NCBI GenBank assembly: GCA_012511315.1
Contig: JAAZGI010000280.1
Span: 1 to 10,989, forward strand
Source of the DNA: Clostridium sp.
GTDB taxonomy: Bacteria; Bacillota; Clostridia; Clostridiales; Clostridiaceae
DNA: 10,989 bases
Direction of reading: 5' to 3'
This document shows, one piece after another, positions 1 through 7,031 of the stretch (position 1 is its first letter; each line of letters opens with the position of its first letter). A program made the translations under genes and the position numbers. The notes beneath the pieces were generated by a model. That model ran no database searches. It was not told the origin of the DNA and saw only the letters and a program-made list of their open reading frames with translations.

Positions 1-2
1 AA

Positions 3-170
3 CTTTGTGAAAATGGCTCATTTCAGTTTATTCAAGACGCCATATTTAAGCCCATGGGACTCATTCCACCTAGTCCACTGCTAAAAAATGACCAATTGGC
101 TATCATCATGACACTACCTCAGAATCCTAATGGTCCAGACTTAGACGAATTATCCGCTTCAATGTTTTAA
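3..170 (+). CDS. C-terminal end of an unrecognised protein (partial)
   Basis: An open frame enters from the left edge and runs 55 codons to a TAA at 168-170. It ends with the residues DLDELSASMF. The middle is rich in Pro and hydrophobic residues (KPMGLIPPSP, then AIIMTLPQNP). I do not recognise the family, and no signal, membrane segment or metal motif is visible in the part present. No clear hairpin terminator follows in the 186 bases before the next gene, although that gene has its own promoter. The frame could be spurious because it is short, but the residue composition is protein-like and no competing frame is better. Confidence 0.5.
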   Translation, partial: LCENGSFQFIQDAIFKPMGLIPPSPLLKNDQLAIIMTLPQNPNGPDLDELSASMF

Positions 171-302
171 TTCTTTTTCTCTGCTATCGTCCGCCCTATT
201 AAACCACCTTTTGCCCTCCCCTTCGTCATGTGATACTTTATGTTCACAGGATCTGTTTCGTTTTTTTAATCCAAAATTCAGGTCCTTCAACTCTAAAGGA
301 AC

Positions 303-311
303 TGATATAAT
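303..311 (+). promoter_or_regulatory. Extended -10 promoter for the cyclo-ligase gene
   Basis: The sequence TGATATAAT is a perfect TATAAT with the TG-N extension, 45 bases before the ATG at 357. No good -35 hexamer lies 16-18 bases upstream, which fits extended -10 promoters that need little -35 contact. Seen by eye only. Confidence 0.55.
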
Positions 312-356
312 AGAAGTAATAATAACTTTTAACCCTTAACCTTGGAGGTGTCACCA

Positions 357-977
357 ATGGATTTACAAGACCGCAATGAACTAAGAGAACTTAAGAAACG
401 TTTGCGCAAAGAAACTCTTGCTAAGCGAAAAGCTTTAGCTGAAGAAACACCACTGCTATTTGAAGAATTCTCCTCTAAAATTATAGAAACACTAAAATTA
501 ACAGATGAATATAAGAAAGCCCGTACAATCATGGTTTTTGTTTCCTTTGAAGACGAAGTCATGACCCATCAGTTCATCAAAGATGCCTTAGCTGATGGAA
601 AGAATGTATATGTACCGCATATCCTTAAACTAGAGAAACTAATGGTCCCAGCACAAATTTTTGACTTCGACAAAGATCTTAAGCCTGGCTATTATGGTAT
701 TCTTAGTCCCATAGAAGACCAAGTACAAATAAAAGATCCCGCAGAAATTGATTTAGTTGTCACTCCTGGTGTGCTTTTTGATGAACGTGGATATCGCATC
801 GGTTACGGTGCAGGTTTTTATGACCGTTTCTTTTCTAAATTGGATTCTGACGTTCCTAAAATCGGATTAGGTTTTTCCCTCCAACAAACAAAAGAGGTTC
901 CTATTGACCAGTTCGACATCCCAATTCATGCGTTAATTACTGAAAATGGAATCACCGTCTTTAGACAACCGAAATAA
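357..977 (+). CDS. 5-formyltetrahydrofolate cyclo-ligase (MTHFS)
   Basis: This cytosolic enzyme uses ATP to convert 5-formyl-THF to 5,10-methenyl-THF, returning the stored folate to one-carbon metabolism. The 206-residue product is normal length for the family. The N-terminal helix is basic (KKRLRKETLAKRKAL, residues 13-27), as expected for phosphate and folate contacts. The middle has FVSFEDEVMT (61-70), and GYYGILSP (111-118) precedes the sheet strand DLVVTPGVLFD. The signature GYGAGFYDRF (149-158) is the conserved nucleotide-binding loop. The ATG at 357 is chosen because GGAGG at 344-348 lies 8 bases upstream; an in-frame TTG at 342 overlaps that site and is unlikely to be used. The gene stands alone behind its own extended -10 promoter and ends at a hairpin terminator shared with the convergent gene. 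Bacillus orthologues are called yqgN, Escherichia ones ygfA. Confidence 0.95.
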   Translation: MDLQDRNELRELKKRLRKETLAKRKALAEETPLLFEEFSSKIIETLKLTDEYKKARTIMVFVSFEDEVMTHQFIKDALADGKNVYVPHILKLEKLMVPAQIFDFDKDLKPGYYGILSPIEDQVQIKDPAEIDLVVTPGVLFDERGYRIGYGAGFYDRFFSKLDSDVPKIGLGFSLQQTKEVPIDQFDIPIHALITENGITVFRQPK

Positions 978-1016
978 ACCAACTTATTGCATATATCTTT
1001 TTAAAATAATTCTTTT

Positions 1017-1060
1017 AAAAAAGTAGAGTGATCAAAAAAACTGATCACCCTACTTTTTTT
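1017..1060. terminator. Bidirectional intrinsic terminator
   Basis: Left arm GTAGAGTGATCA (1023-1034) pairs with TGATCACCCTAC (1042-1053) with one mismatch. It is flanked by an A-run on the left and a T-run on the right, so it gives a U-tract in both directions. It lies between two convergent genes, 40 bases after the cyclo-ligase stop and just past the stop of the minus-strand ABM-like gene. Confidence 0.9.
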
Positions 1061-1066
1061 GTTTGT

Positions 1067-1396
1067 CTACAAAGTTTCTTCTGCAATGACTTCCATAAAC
1101 ATATAGTAATCATCCATCTCGGTTTCTTCAGCAGGCGTTAATAGGATTTTCTCTAGTTGTTCAGGAATGCCTGCCCCTTTAATGTTTTCAAAAACCTCTT
1201 CAATCCGGCGTTCATATAATTCTTTTGATTCAAATTGCTGGATTGCAATCCATTCTTGCTCATTGTTATTATTTCTTATAAATTGCATTCTTCCACCCAT
1301 ACTGTTTAGATAGGTGTCAGCTATTTCTTGCTGAATATCTAGGAACTCCTCTTTCTTTTCAGGAATCACTGAGTATCTTAAAATTCTTGTATACAT
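1067..1396 (-). CDS. ABM-like dimeric alpha/beta-barrel protein
   Basis: This is a 109-residue protein that opens with MYTRILRYSVIPEKKEEFLDIQ, the typical first strand and helix of small ABM (antibiotic biosynthesis monooxygenase) or ferredoxin-like barrel proteins. A second strand follows at EQEWIAIQQFESKELYERRI (residues 47-66). The last strand is DYYMFMEVI near the C-terminus. Members of this fold act on small molecules or haem, or have unknown roles; the fold alone does not fix the substrate. The start is supported by GGAGGGC at 1401-1407, four bases before the ATG. A candidate -10 (TATAAT, complement of 1425-1430) lies just upstream with only a weak -35. The gene appears monocistronic, ending at the shared terminator. 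The fold call is moderately sure; the function is unknown. Confidence 0.75.
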   Translation of the reverse strand: MYTRILRYSVIPEKKEEFLDIQQEIADTYLNSMGGRMQFIRNNNNEQEWIAIQQFESKELYERRIEEVFENIKGAGIPEQLEKILLTPAEETEMDDYYMFMEVIAEETL

Positions 1397-1424
1397 TTTT
1401 GCCCTCCAATAGTAAACTTCTTTT

Positions 1425-1430
1425 ATTATA
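1425..1430 (-). promoter_or_regulatory. Candidate -10 box for the ABM-like gene
   Basis: A perfect TATAAT on the minus strand, about 30 bases before the ATG. The hexamer 17 bases upstream (TGGCTA) matches the -35 consensus poorly. Confidence 0.4.
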
Positions 1431-1557
1431 CTATCAGATTACAATACTAGCCATTTTTATGCACTTAATTCTTCATTTTTTCCGTACTTTGTATCCGTTT
1501 CGTTTCTTTCTACTTAATTAAACAATTTTTTTCAAAATGGAGCTGTTAATTACCCAT

Positions 1558-2310
1558 TTATTTTCTTTGACGCCCCACGGGAGCCAATAAAATAGTAAAC
1601 TCCTCTTCTCCATCTACTCCAATTAATTGATCAATCTTTTTTTGATCGTAGGCACCAATTGCACAAGTTCCAAAGTTAATAGACTCACAGGCTAAATATA
1701 GATTTTGGCAAATATGCCCCACATCAACTGCAATAACTTTTGCAGATGCAAAATCATAACGCCATTCCATCCGATAAGGAATGGATGCCCATATGAATAA
1801 GACATTGCAGCGAGAAGCAAATAGTTGGTTTAATGCGGCCTCATTAACCCGCTGCTCTAAGTTTGGCACTTGCTGAATCAGTCCTAGTTTATGTTCCAAA
1901 GGAAGGTAACGGTAAATCCCTGGAACCAGACCCTCTACCTTAAATATTGCTAAATAGGTTTCCGTTGAATGGCGATTGCCAGCTGATGGAACATTTCGTA
2001 AGACTCGATGGGAACTCCTTGAGCGTACTCCTGCAGTCGCCCAGAGAAGAAAGGCTAACTCTTTTAAGTCCATCACATTTAAATCAAACACTCGCCTTGA
2101 TTCTCGATCTTTGATAATCTCTTGAAAGTTTTTCATAGGAAAATCGAAGCTTTCCTGCCCCGGCAGAGAAATTAATTCTCCCCCTGTCCATGGTTTTTCC
2201 ACTTCTGGCATAGAAACACCATTATTTTGGTCCGTGCTTTGAAAATCCACTTCATTTCTCACATTGTCCTTTAAAAACTCTCTCCACTCTTTAATCTTAA
2301 GCCAATCCAT
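1558..2310 (-). CDS. SagB/ThcOx-type nitroreductase-family oxidoreductase
   Basis: This is a 250-residue flavoprotein of the nitroreductase superfamily, SagB/ThcOx branch. Visible landmarks are DRESRRVFD (residues 68-76, the FMN-phosphate Arg/Ser motif), LAFLLWATAGV (85-95), NVPSAGNRHSTETYL (106-120, equal to the PSAGGLHP motif of the branch), GIYRYLPLEHKL (131-142), and the long C-terminal block VGHICQNLYLACESINFGTCAIGAY (197-221), which closes the flavin site. In SagB and ThcOx the family oxidises thiazolines or oxazolines in peptides. Stand-alone members, as here, have no proven substrate. No precursor peptide, cyclodehydratase or exporter lies nearby, so a peptide-modifying role is not supported. 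The start is set by AAGGAGAG at 2315-2322, four bases before the ATG. The DUF4153 gene lies 105 bases upstream on the same strand, so the two may be co-transcribed. No clear terminator follows within the 161 bases to the ABM-like gene. Confidence 0.85.
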   Translation of the reverse strand: MDWLKIKEWREFLKDNVRNEVDFQSTDQNNGVSMPEVEKPWTGGELISLPGQESFDFPMKNFQEIIKDRESRRVFDLNVMDLKELAFLLWATAGVRSRSSHRVLRNVPSAGNRHSTETYLAIFKVEGLVPGIYRYLPLEHKLGLIQQVPNLEQRVNEAALNQLFASRCNVLFIWASIPYRMEWRYDFASAKVIAVDVGHICQNLYLACESINFGTCAIGAYDQKKIDQLIGVDGEEEFTILLAPVGRQRK

Positions 2311-2333
2311 TATGCTCTCCTTGTATCATTTTA

Positions 2334-2359
2334 AGGCCGAGATCTTAAGATCCCAGCCT
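2334..2359 (-). repeat. 26-bp near-perfect inverted repeat in the DUF4153-nitroreductase spacer
   Basis: The two 13-base arms are centred on the perfect palindrome GATCTTAAGATC (2341-2352). On the plus strand there are two A-C mismatches. On the minus strand both become G-U pairs, so minus-strand RNA would form an uninterrupted stem. No U-tract follows (TTAAAATGAT), so it is a poor terminator. It lies 11 bases before the nitroreductase Shine-Dalgarno. It could be an mRNA processing or stability hairpin, a protein-binding operator, or an attenuator. Confidence 0.6.
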
Positions 2360-2386
2360 ATTGTTTTCTCTATACTCTTTAAACTT

Positions 2387-2398
2387 TTTCAATTGAAA
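2387..2398. repeat. 12-bp perfect palindrome in the same spacer
   Basis: TTTCAATTGAAA reads the same on both strands. On the minus strand, TTCAAT within it followed 17 bases later by TATAGA could form a weak promoter for the nitroreductase gene, which would place the palindrome over the -35 as a possible operator. Both parts are weak matches. Confidence 0.3.
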
Positions 2399-2415
2399 TC
2401 TAACAACACATAATG

Positions 2416-4290
2416 TTATTTTTCGTTTAAAAACATGGTGACTAGTGATAGGAAGTGATTCACCTCCCCTTCCTTTATATCATCATTGATTCCACTTTTA
2501 TAGATATTGATGTGGTCAAATAGAAGTGTCACGCTCACTTGGTCTGATTCTACCTCATAGATTAAGTCTTTAGAATCACTTGTAAGTTCCTGGCTGGATC
2601 CTAAGGGATATTTATCTAAAGTTGTCTTTACGTAAGCTGTTAAATCATCCTTTAATATCGTTTTGCCATCCAATTTAATTTCAAGAATTGGAATTCCACT
2701 GGGAGTTTGCTGACCCCAAATGATTTCATACTCTCCTGATTTGCCCTTAAAAGTTAAGCCCATCCCCTCATTCTCTTGGAAGCCCATAACTGGTATGCTC
2801 CATTGGTAGTCACTTACATCCAACACCCCAGGCAACATGGTTAAAGTTGTGGATGCACCTTCAGGCTGCGTATCAGGGTCTTGCCCCGAGTAAACCTGGG
2901 CAAATCCTAAGGTATTTTCGAATCTCTCATAATTTAGCTTTTGGGGAATAAACCAGCTTGGATAATTAGTCTTGGTGCTATATAGGAGGAATTCTACTGA
3001 TTCAGTAATCTTTTCTCGGTTTTCTCGAGAAGGTAAGGTCTTGGCTGGAACAATTTCTCCTCCTTGAATCATGTTTTCTTCTTTGAGAACAGTTTCTAAG
3101 CGGCTGGTCTGCTGTGTGAAAGGCAGATCTGTGAACCCAACAATCGGAAGAACGCACACTACCGTTAGAGCCGCCGTTATATAAACAATCCAACGATGCG
3201 CTTTTTCTTTCTTTAGAATCAATAGGATGGATGAAGCAAAAGCAATAACCCAAACTATAATAAATAGATATTCAGTTGTCTTTAATCCAAATTTATTAAG
3301 TTGAATAACTAGTGCCCAAGCTTCAAATAATAAAATGAAGAGGGCTGCGAAAGGGAATACCTTTTTATAAAATTTAGCAATACTAGATTCGTTCTTTGTA
3401 ATCAAAATATGCAAGAGCAATCCGCCAAAGGCAAAGGATGTAGCAATGCTATATAAATTAATAAAGCGTGTATCCATACCGCCTATCATCGTCAAAAGAG
3501 CCCATAGGATCAGAACAACTGTCAGTGCCAACATGATTGGTACCAAGATAAATTCTAAGAGTACGGTTATGAAACGGGGCTGGCTTTCAGCCACTTTTCG
3601 ATGCTTATCTTCTACTCCTTTTCGAAAATCCGGGAAATAGCCTATAAAAATACTAAAGCCAATAAACCCACTAATCGATGCAATATAGCCAAATACTTTA
3701 AAGCTAAGGTCTGGATAAATCAATGTTCGAATAGCTCCAAACACTCCCGAAACGCCGATCAAAATTACAAGACCATATAACAAGGCTATAAAAAATGCCT
3801 TCATGGTCATAAATACGGAACTTTGAAAGTCTAGGCCCTCTTCTTTTTCACCAGCTAATAGGAGAAAAGCGAGCAGTGAAATGAATATCCCGGCCACCAT
3901 TCGACCTGAGGCTAAGTTTGTGATAATTTTATCCGCAACACCGAAACCACCACGATCGGGGACATATCCTCCGAATAAATAGAGTAAGACAAAAGCAATA
4001 GCAGGCACTAACACGCCAATTAAATTAGCAGCTAAAAACTCATTTTTCGATAGACCACGACGGTGTGCCAAAGTAATTGCAGCCAAGCTGAATATTGCAC
4101 CTAAAGCAAAGGTCAGTTGTAGAGTGTTTAAGAAAAATGCATAAGAACTCTGAGTTTCCCATTCCATTGTTGTTCGAACTAGCAATACAATGGTAAACAA
4201 TAGGGCGTGAACCATTACTGCAGGATAATTCACAAAGGATTTCCCCGCATTGATGAAGACTTTTCGTATCGATCGAGTAAATGTACTCAT
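2416..4290 (-). CDS. DUF4153-type polytopic membrane protein
   Basis: This is a 624-residue integral membrane protein of unknown function. About eleven hydrophobic segments lie between residues 20 and 387 (for example AVMVHALLFTIVLLV, LIGVLVPAIAFVLLYLF, FILVPIMLALTVVLILWALL, YLFIIVWVIAFASSILLIL, VYITAALTVVCVLPIVGF). A hydrophilic C-terminal domain of about 230 residues follows, rich in beta-type sequence and ending NHFLSLVTMFLNEK. The N-terminal RSIRKVFINAGKSFVNYPAVM before the first membrane segment resembles the start of DUF4153 proteins; this family call is from memory of the pattern. The start at 4290 is chosen because GGAGG (4297-4301) is 6 bases upstream; the ATG one codon earlier is too close, and starts further upstream would lie across the Shine-Dalgarno. 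It is the first gene of a possible two-gene unit with the nitroreductase. The membrane topology is clear; the role is unknown. Confidence 0.75.
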   Translation of the reverse strand: MSTFTRSIRKVFINAGKSFVNYPAVMVHALLFTIVLLVRTTMEWETQSSYAFFLNTLQLTFALGAIFSLAAITLAHRRGLSKNEFLAANLIGVLVPAIAFVLLYLFGGYVPDRGGFGVADKIITNLASGRMVAGIFISLLAFLLLAGEKEEGLDFQSSVFMTMKAFFIALLYGLVILIGVSGVFGAIRTLIYPDLSFKVFGYIASISGFIGFSIFIGYFPDFRKGVEDKHRKVAESQPRFITVLLEFILVPIMLALTVVLILWALLTMIGGMDTRFINLYSIATSFAFGGLLLHILITKNESSIAKFYKKVFPFAALFILLFEAWALVIQLNKFGLKTTEYLFIIVWVIAFASSILLILKKEKAHRWIVYITAALTVVCVLPIVGFTDLPFTQQTSRLETVLKEENMIQGGEIVPAKTLPSRENREKITESVEFLLYSTKTNYPSWFIPQKLNYERFENTLGFAQVYSGQDPDTQPEGASTTLTMLPGVLDVSDYQWSIPVMGFQENEGMGLTFKGKSGEYEIIWGQQTPSGIPILEIKLDGKTILKDDLTAYVKTTLDKYPLGSSQELTSDSKDLIYEVESDQVSVTLLFDHINIYKSGINDDIKEGEVNHFLSLVTMFLNEK

Positions 4291-4332
4291 CATACACCTC
4301 CGTATATTTTTTTTCAAAACAAGGATACATAA

Positions 4333-4360
4333 AAGAAGAAACAAAGTTTTGCTTCTTCTT
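4333..4360 (-). repeat. Hairpin at the 5' end of the DUF4153 transcript
   Basis: AAGAAGAA (4333-4340) pairs with TTCTTCTT (4353-4360), and CAAA with TTTG inside, around a 2-base loop. The only A-C mismatch becomes G-U in minus-strand RNA. It starts about 7 bases after a candidate TATAAT, so it would form the very 5' end of the mRNA. It ends in TTTT on the minus strand, so a role as terminator for transcripts from the debranching gene is the alternative. Confidence 0.5.
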
Positions 4361-4366
4361 AATCAT

Positions 4367-4372
4367 ATTATA
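4367..4372 (-). promoter_or_regulatory. Candidate -10 box for the DUF4153 gene
   Basis: A perfect TATAAT on the minus strand, 77 bases before the ATG at 4290. No convincing -35 hexamer at 16-18 bases; TTGTCT lies further away with a 22-base spacer. Confidence 0.4.
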
Positions 4373-4420
4373 TATTGCATCAAACTTTTCTTATAGACAA
4401 ATCCATGACAAACGCAAGTT

Positions 4421-4447
4421 AAATTGTTACTTTTTAAAGAACAATTT
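4421..4447. repeat. AT-rich inverted repeat, possible weak terminator after the debranching gene
   Basis: AAATTGTT (4421-4428) pairs with AACAATTT (4440-4447), and CTTT with AAAG inside, with one bulged A. It lies 137 bases beyond the stop of the debranching gene. The stem is almost all A-T and the following U-tract on the minus strand is short, so termination strength is doubtful. The rest of 4448-4583 shows nothing I can name. Confidence 0.3.
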
Positions 4448-4583
4448 TATTGGAAGCGCACTAAAACACCACCTTAATATCATTTTGTTAATTATTTAGC
4501 TTATATTTCACTAAGTTTCCTTGTTTAGTCAACTAATATATCCCCTTTCAAACCGTCGACTTGGTTGTCAATCCGTTGAAATA

Positions 4584-6548
4584 TTAGGTGCGTTCAATGA
4601 GGCTGTCTTTTTCAGCGGCCTTTAAAGCTCGTAGAAGCTCACTCACACTCCAAGCTTGAGCAAAACACCCTTGAGAACCAGTAGGGTTTTTTCCATCAAA
4701 AATCTCTGCGATTTGCCCAACACAGCCTTCCCTTAGAGTCGACTTTAATTGGTCCATATCTTTTATTACTTTGAAACGCGCCTCTTTGCTATAGTTATGA
4801 ACTTTTAGGTATGCCAGATAGTAACCACCTAACGGAAAGGCCCAAACTGTTCCTTGATGGTAGGCATTGTCTCGGTTCCATAATGAGCCACCATAATTCG
4901 GTTTAAATTCTGGATCTTCTGGCGACAATGAACGAAGGCCATAGGGAGTGTATAAATGGCTAAACACTTTATCCACAACTTTTTTTTCTTGTTCTCGACT
5001 AAGCATTCCAAATGGAATGGATACCGCCCATATTTGGTTGCAACGGATTTGGTTGTCATATTTATTACCAAAGACCACATCTCTTAAACAAGCTTCTTTT
5101 TCATTCCAAAATTATTTGATAAAAGAGTTTTTTACTTGATTACTCAGTTCTTCAAAGACTTGAGCATTTCTATTTCCTAGGTGTCTTGAGAAAAACGCCA
5201 TAATTTTAAGATCATTATACCAATAAGCATTGATTTCAACGGGTTTACCATGCCGAGGTGTCGGGAGCACGTCATCAATCCGCACATCCATCCACGTCAC
5301 TTGATCAAAACCGCTTCCTGCTTGAATTAAGCCGTCAATATCCATTTTGATATTAAAATCCGTCCCTTTTTTATACCAATAAATAATATCCTCCATCACT
5401 GGCATAGCTTTTTTAACAAACTCTAAATCTTTAAACTCTTGGTAATACTCATACACAGCATAGATAAACAACAAAGAAGCATCCACCGTATTGTAGCGAG
5501 GTTCTTCATCCCCTTCCGGAAACATATTTGGCATGATACCTTTTTTAATATACTTCATAAACGTATTAAAAATACTCTCTGCATCATCTTTTCGACCCGC
5601 TGCAATACAACACCCTAAGCTAGCAATCATGGTATCTCTACCCCAGTCTCCAAAGAATGGATAGCCGGCAATAATTGTTTGTCCTTTTGTAGATTCTCGG
5701 TCCACAACAAATTGATCGCAAGCAAGGGTTAATTGTCGTCCTAGTTCACTCGTCATGCCTGAGAGTTCAAATAATCTCTTTTGCCGGGATTCTTCATCCA
5801 AGAGGATAGTTTTTGGGTCTTCCATGATTTCAGACAAACTATAAATAACATAACCCGAGCGCTTCTCTCCTGCCATTAATTGGTATTCTAGACAATGGTT
5901 TCTGTGAACTGCTCCCGTCGAAGTTCTTCCGTCTTTTTCATCATCCTGAAAAAACAAATCCGAAATATAAGTTCCTTTCTCCTGGATCAATTCTGCATCT
6001 GTCTTATAATAGAGAACCATTCCATTACTTTCAATTTTATCTTCCTGGACCGTATAACACTGATTTTCTTGTGGCATCACTCCCTTAGGGGTGAAACGCA
6101 TCCATGGTCTTAAAGAAATCTTAGCATCGTTACCGGATCGATTTTCCATTTCAAATTGAACTAATACGAGGTTTTCTTCATGCTTCATAATAATTCTGCG
6201 ATCAAGAGATACTCCACCTGCTAAATAAGACCAGCGGGGAAATCGATCAAAGGAGAAGTGATTCAAATAGTTCTGTCCCATTTGATTCTTTTTCGAATCA
6301 GTATATTCCTGGGCACTCAAGTTATATTCTTGATCAGTTACCTTTATTTCCATCTCTAATTTTGATATCATTTGAACCCAATTGTTTGGCGCCTTCACAC
6401 ATGCCATTAATAAATTATGTTCATTTCTAGAAAGAGAATCAATTCTACTTAGTGAGGAATATCCACCTTTTCGATTGGTTAATAAAAAGCACCCCTCCTG
6501 TCCTCTATGAATATCCTTCCACTCACTCTTGCCAAAGTTAAATTCCAT
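4584..6548 (-). pseudogene. Glycogen debranching enzyme (amylo-alpha-1,6-glucosidase), interrupted by an in-frame TAA
   Basis: The archaeal/bacterial-type debranching enzyme hydrolyses alpha-1,6 branch points of glycogen in the cytosol. From the ATG at 6548 (AGGGAGGC at 6553-6560 upstream) a 655-codon frame covers the usual two domains. The N-terminal domain begins with CFLLTNRKGGYSSLS (residues 20-34). The (alpha/alpha)6 catalytic domain carries FFGDWGRDTM (298-307), YNTVDASLLFIYAVYEY (352-368), TWMDVRIDD (418-426) and PRHGKPVEIN (431-440). Codon 479 is TAA. The same frame continues without loss of similarity: FWNEKEACLRDVV, then NQIWAVSIPF, RDNAYHQGTVW (559-569), AEIFDG (614-619) and CFAQAWSVSELLRAL. 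The truncated 478-residue product would lack the last third of the catalytic domain, including conserved motifs likely to shape the active site, so it should be inactive. The downstream part has a GTG at 5078 but no Shine-Dalgarno. Family and stop are certain; whether the stop is real or a sequence error is not. Confidence 0.88.
5112..5114 (-). other. In-frame TAA inside the debranching enzyme gene
   Basis: The stop falls between SFIK and FWNEKEACLRDV. Coordinates 5112 and 4584 differ by 528, a multiple of three, so there is no frameshift. The family commonly has Lys or a similar residue here, so one base change (AAA to TAA) could explain it. TAA followed by T is a strong termination context, and UAA is not used for selenocysteine or pyrrolysine. 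Confidence 0.9.
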
Positions 6549-6661
6549 TATTGCCTCCCTCTAAACCTCTACTACAAACATTCAACCTTCTTTGCCTGTT
6601 TGCCTTAAAGTCATTTGTCTTGAAATTAATATTTTTTTCTTGGTTACATCCGCCAGTTCAT

Positions 6662-6695
6662 TACAAGGGTCCGCTAAATAGCTAGGTTCCTTGTA
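6662..6695. repeat. Inverted repeat in the debranching gene leader
   Basis: TACAAGG (6662-6668) and CCTTGTA (6689-6695) are perfect 7-base arms around a 20-base loop, 114 bases before the debranching start and downstream of its candidate -10. It could be a leader hairpin or an operator; no known motif is recognised. Confidence 0.35.
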
Positions 6696-6738
6696 TAGCC
6701 TTCAAATATCAAGTGGTTTCACCTTGTTTCTTTCTTGA

Positions 6739-6744
6739 ATTATA
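6739..6744 (-). promoter_or_regulatory. Candidate -10 box for the debranching gene
   Basis: A perfect TATAAT on the minus strand, giving a leader of about 185 bases. The 17-base-distant hexamer is not a recognisable -35. Confidence 0.35.
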
Positions 6745-6769
6745 CAAGCTTCAAACGTTTTATTTTCCC

Positions 6770-6820
6770 TTCTCAATTAAAGTTCTCAATTAAAGTTCAA
6801 TTAAAGTTCTCAATTAAAAG
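6770..6820. repeat. Short tandem repeat, four copies of a 13-base unit
   Basis: The unit TTCTCAATTAAAG occurs at 6770-6782 and 6783-6795, then as an 11-base version lacking CT (6796-6806), then as a 14-base version with an extra A (6807-6820). It lies about 25 bases upstream of the candidate -10 of the debranching gene, so the AATTAAA runs could act as UP-element-like DNA, as direct-repeat operator sites, or be slippage products with no role. Confidence 0.85.
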
Positions 6821-6895
6821 TTTATCACCGATGACTTATCATTTTAACTCTACTCTTCAGTTATTCCACCAATCCTTCCAAGACCGAATCGAACC

Positions 6896-6914
6896 TTATT
6901 TGGCCATCAAATAA
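6896..6914. repeat. Small inverted repeat near the methyltransferase terminator
   Basis: TTATTTG and CAAATAA form perfect 7-base arms around GCCAT. It lies 18 bases beyond the terminator hairpin of the methyltransferase operon. Its meaning is unknown; it may be an operator for the debranching gene, though it is far upstream of the candidate promoter. Confidence 0.35.
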
Positions 6915-6924
6915 ACGCAGCTAG

Positions 6925-6958
6925 TTAAAAGAAGAGACAGCTTCACGAGCTGCCTCTT
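6925..6958 (-). terminator. Intrinsic terminator of the acetyltransferase-methyltransferase operon
   Basis: Arms 6932-6942 and 6948-6958 form an 11-bp stem with a 5-base loop. The one A-C mismatch on the plus strand is a G-U pair in minus-strand RNA, and the stem is followed by CTTTTAAC. It lies 74 bases after the TAG at 7032 and 257 bases after the TGA at 7215, consistent with 7032 being the true end of the coding region. Confidence 0.75.
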
Positions 6959-7031
6959 AAATCTCTATAAAAATATCCAGTTGTACTTTAAATTAGAAGC
7001 TAACGAATTCCTTGGTGTTATGTTATAGAGT

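Noticed and set aside
1558..2310. Peptide natural-product (thiazole/oxazole) biosynthesis cluster
   Set aside because: Only the SagB-like oxidoreductase is present; no precursor peptide, cyclodehydratase or transporter in the window.
2416..4499. Open frames inside or across the DUF4153 gene in other frames (3002-3253, 3446-3640, 4040-4366, 4281-4499)
   Set aside because: They are shadows of the long membrane-protein frame or of its leader, without ribosome binding sites.
5112..5114. TAA in the debranching gene as a recoded codon (Sec or Pyl)
   Set aside because: Sec uses UGA and Pyl uses UAG; the site is not a Cys position in the family and the context is a strong UAA-U stop.
4584..5114. 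Frameshift between the two debranching enzyme parts, or a separate gene for the C-terminal part
   Set aside because: Both parts are in the same frame, separated by a single stop codon, and the GTG at 5078 has no Shine-Dalgarno.
6770..6820. CRISPR array
   Set aside because: Units are 11-14 bases and directly adjacent, with no spacers and no cas genes.
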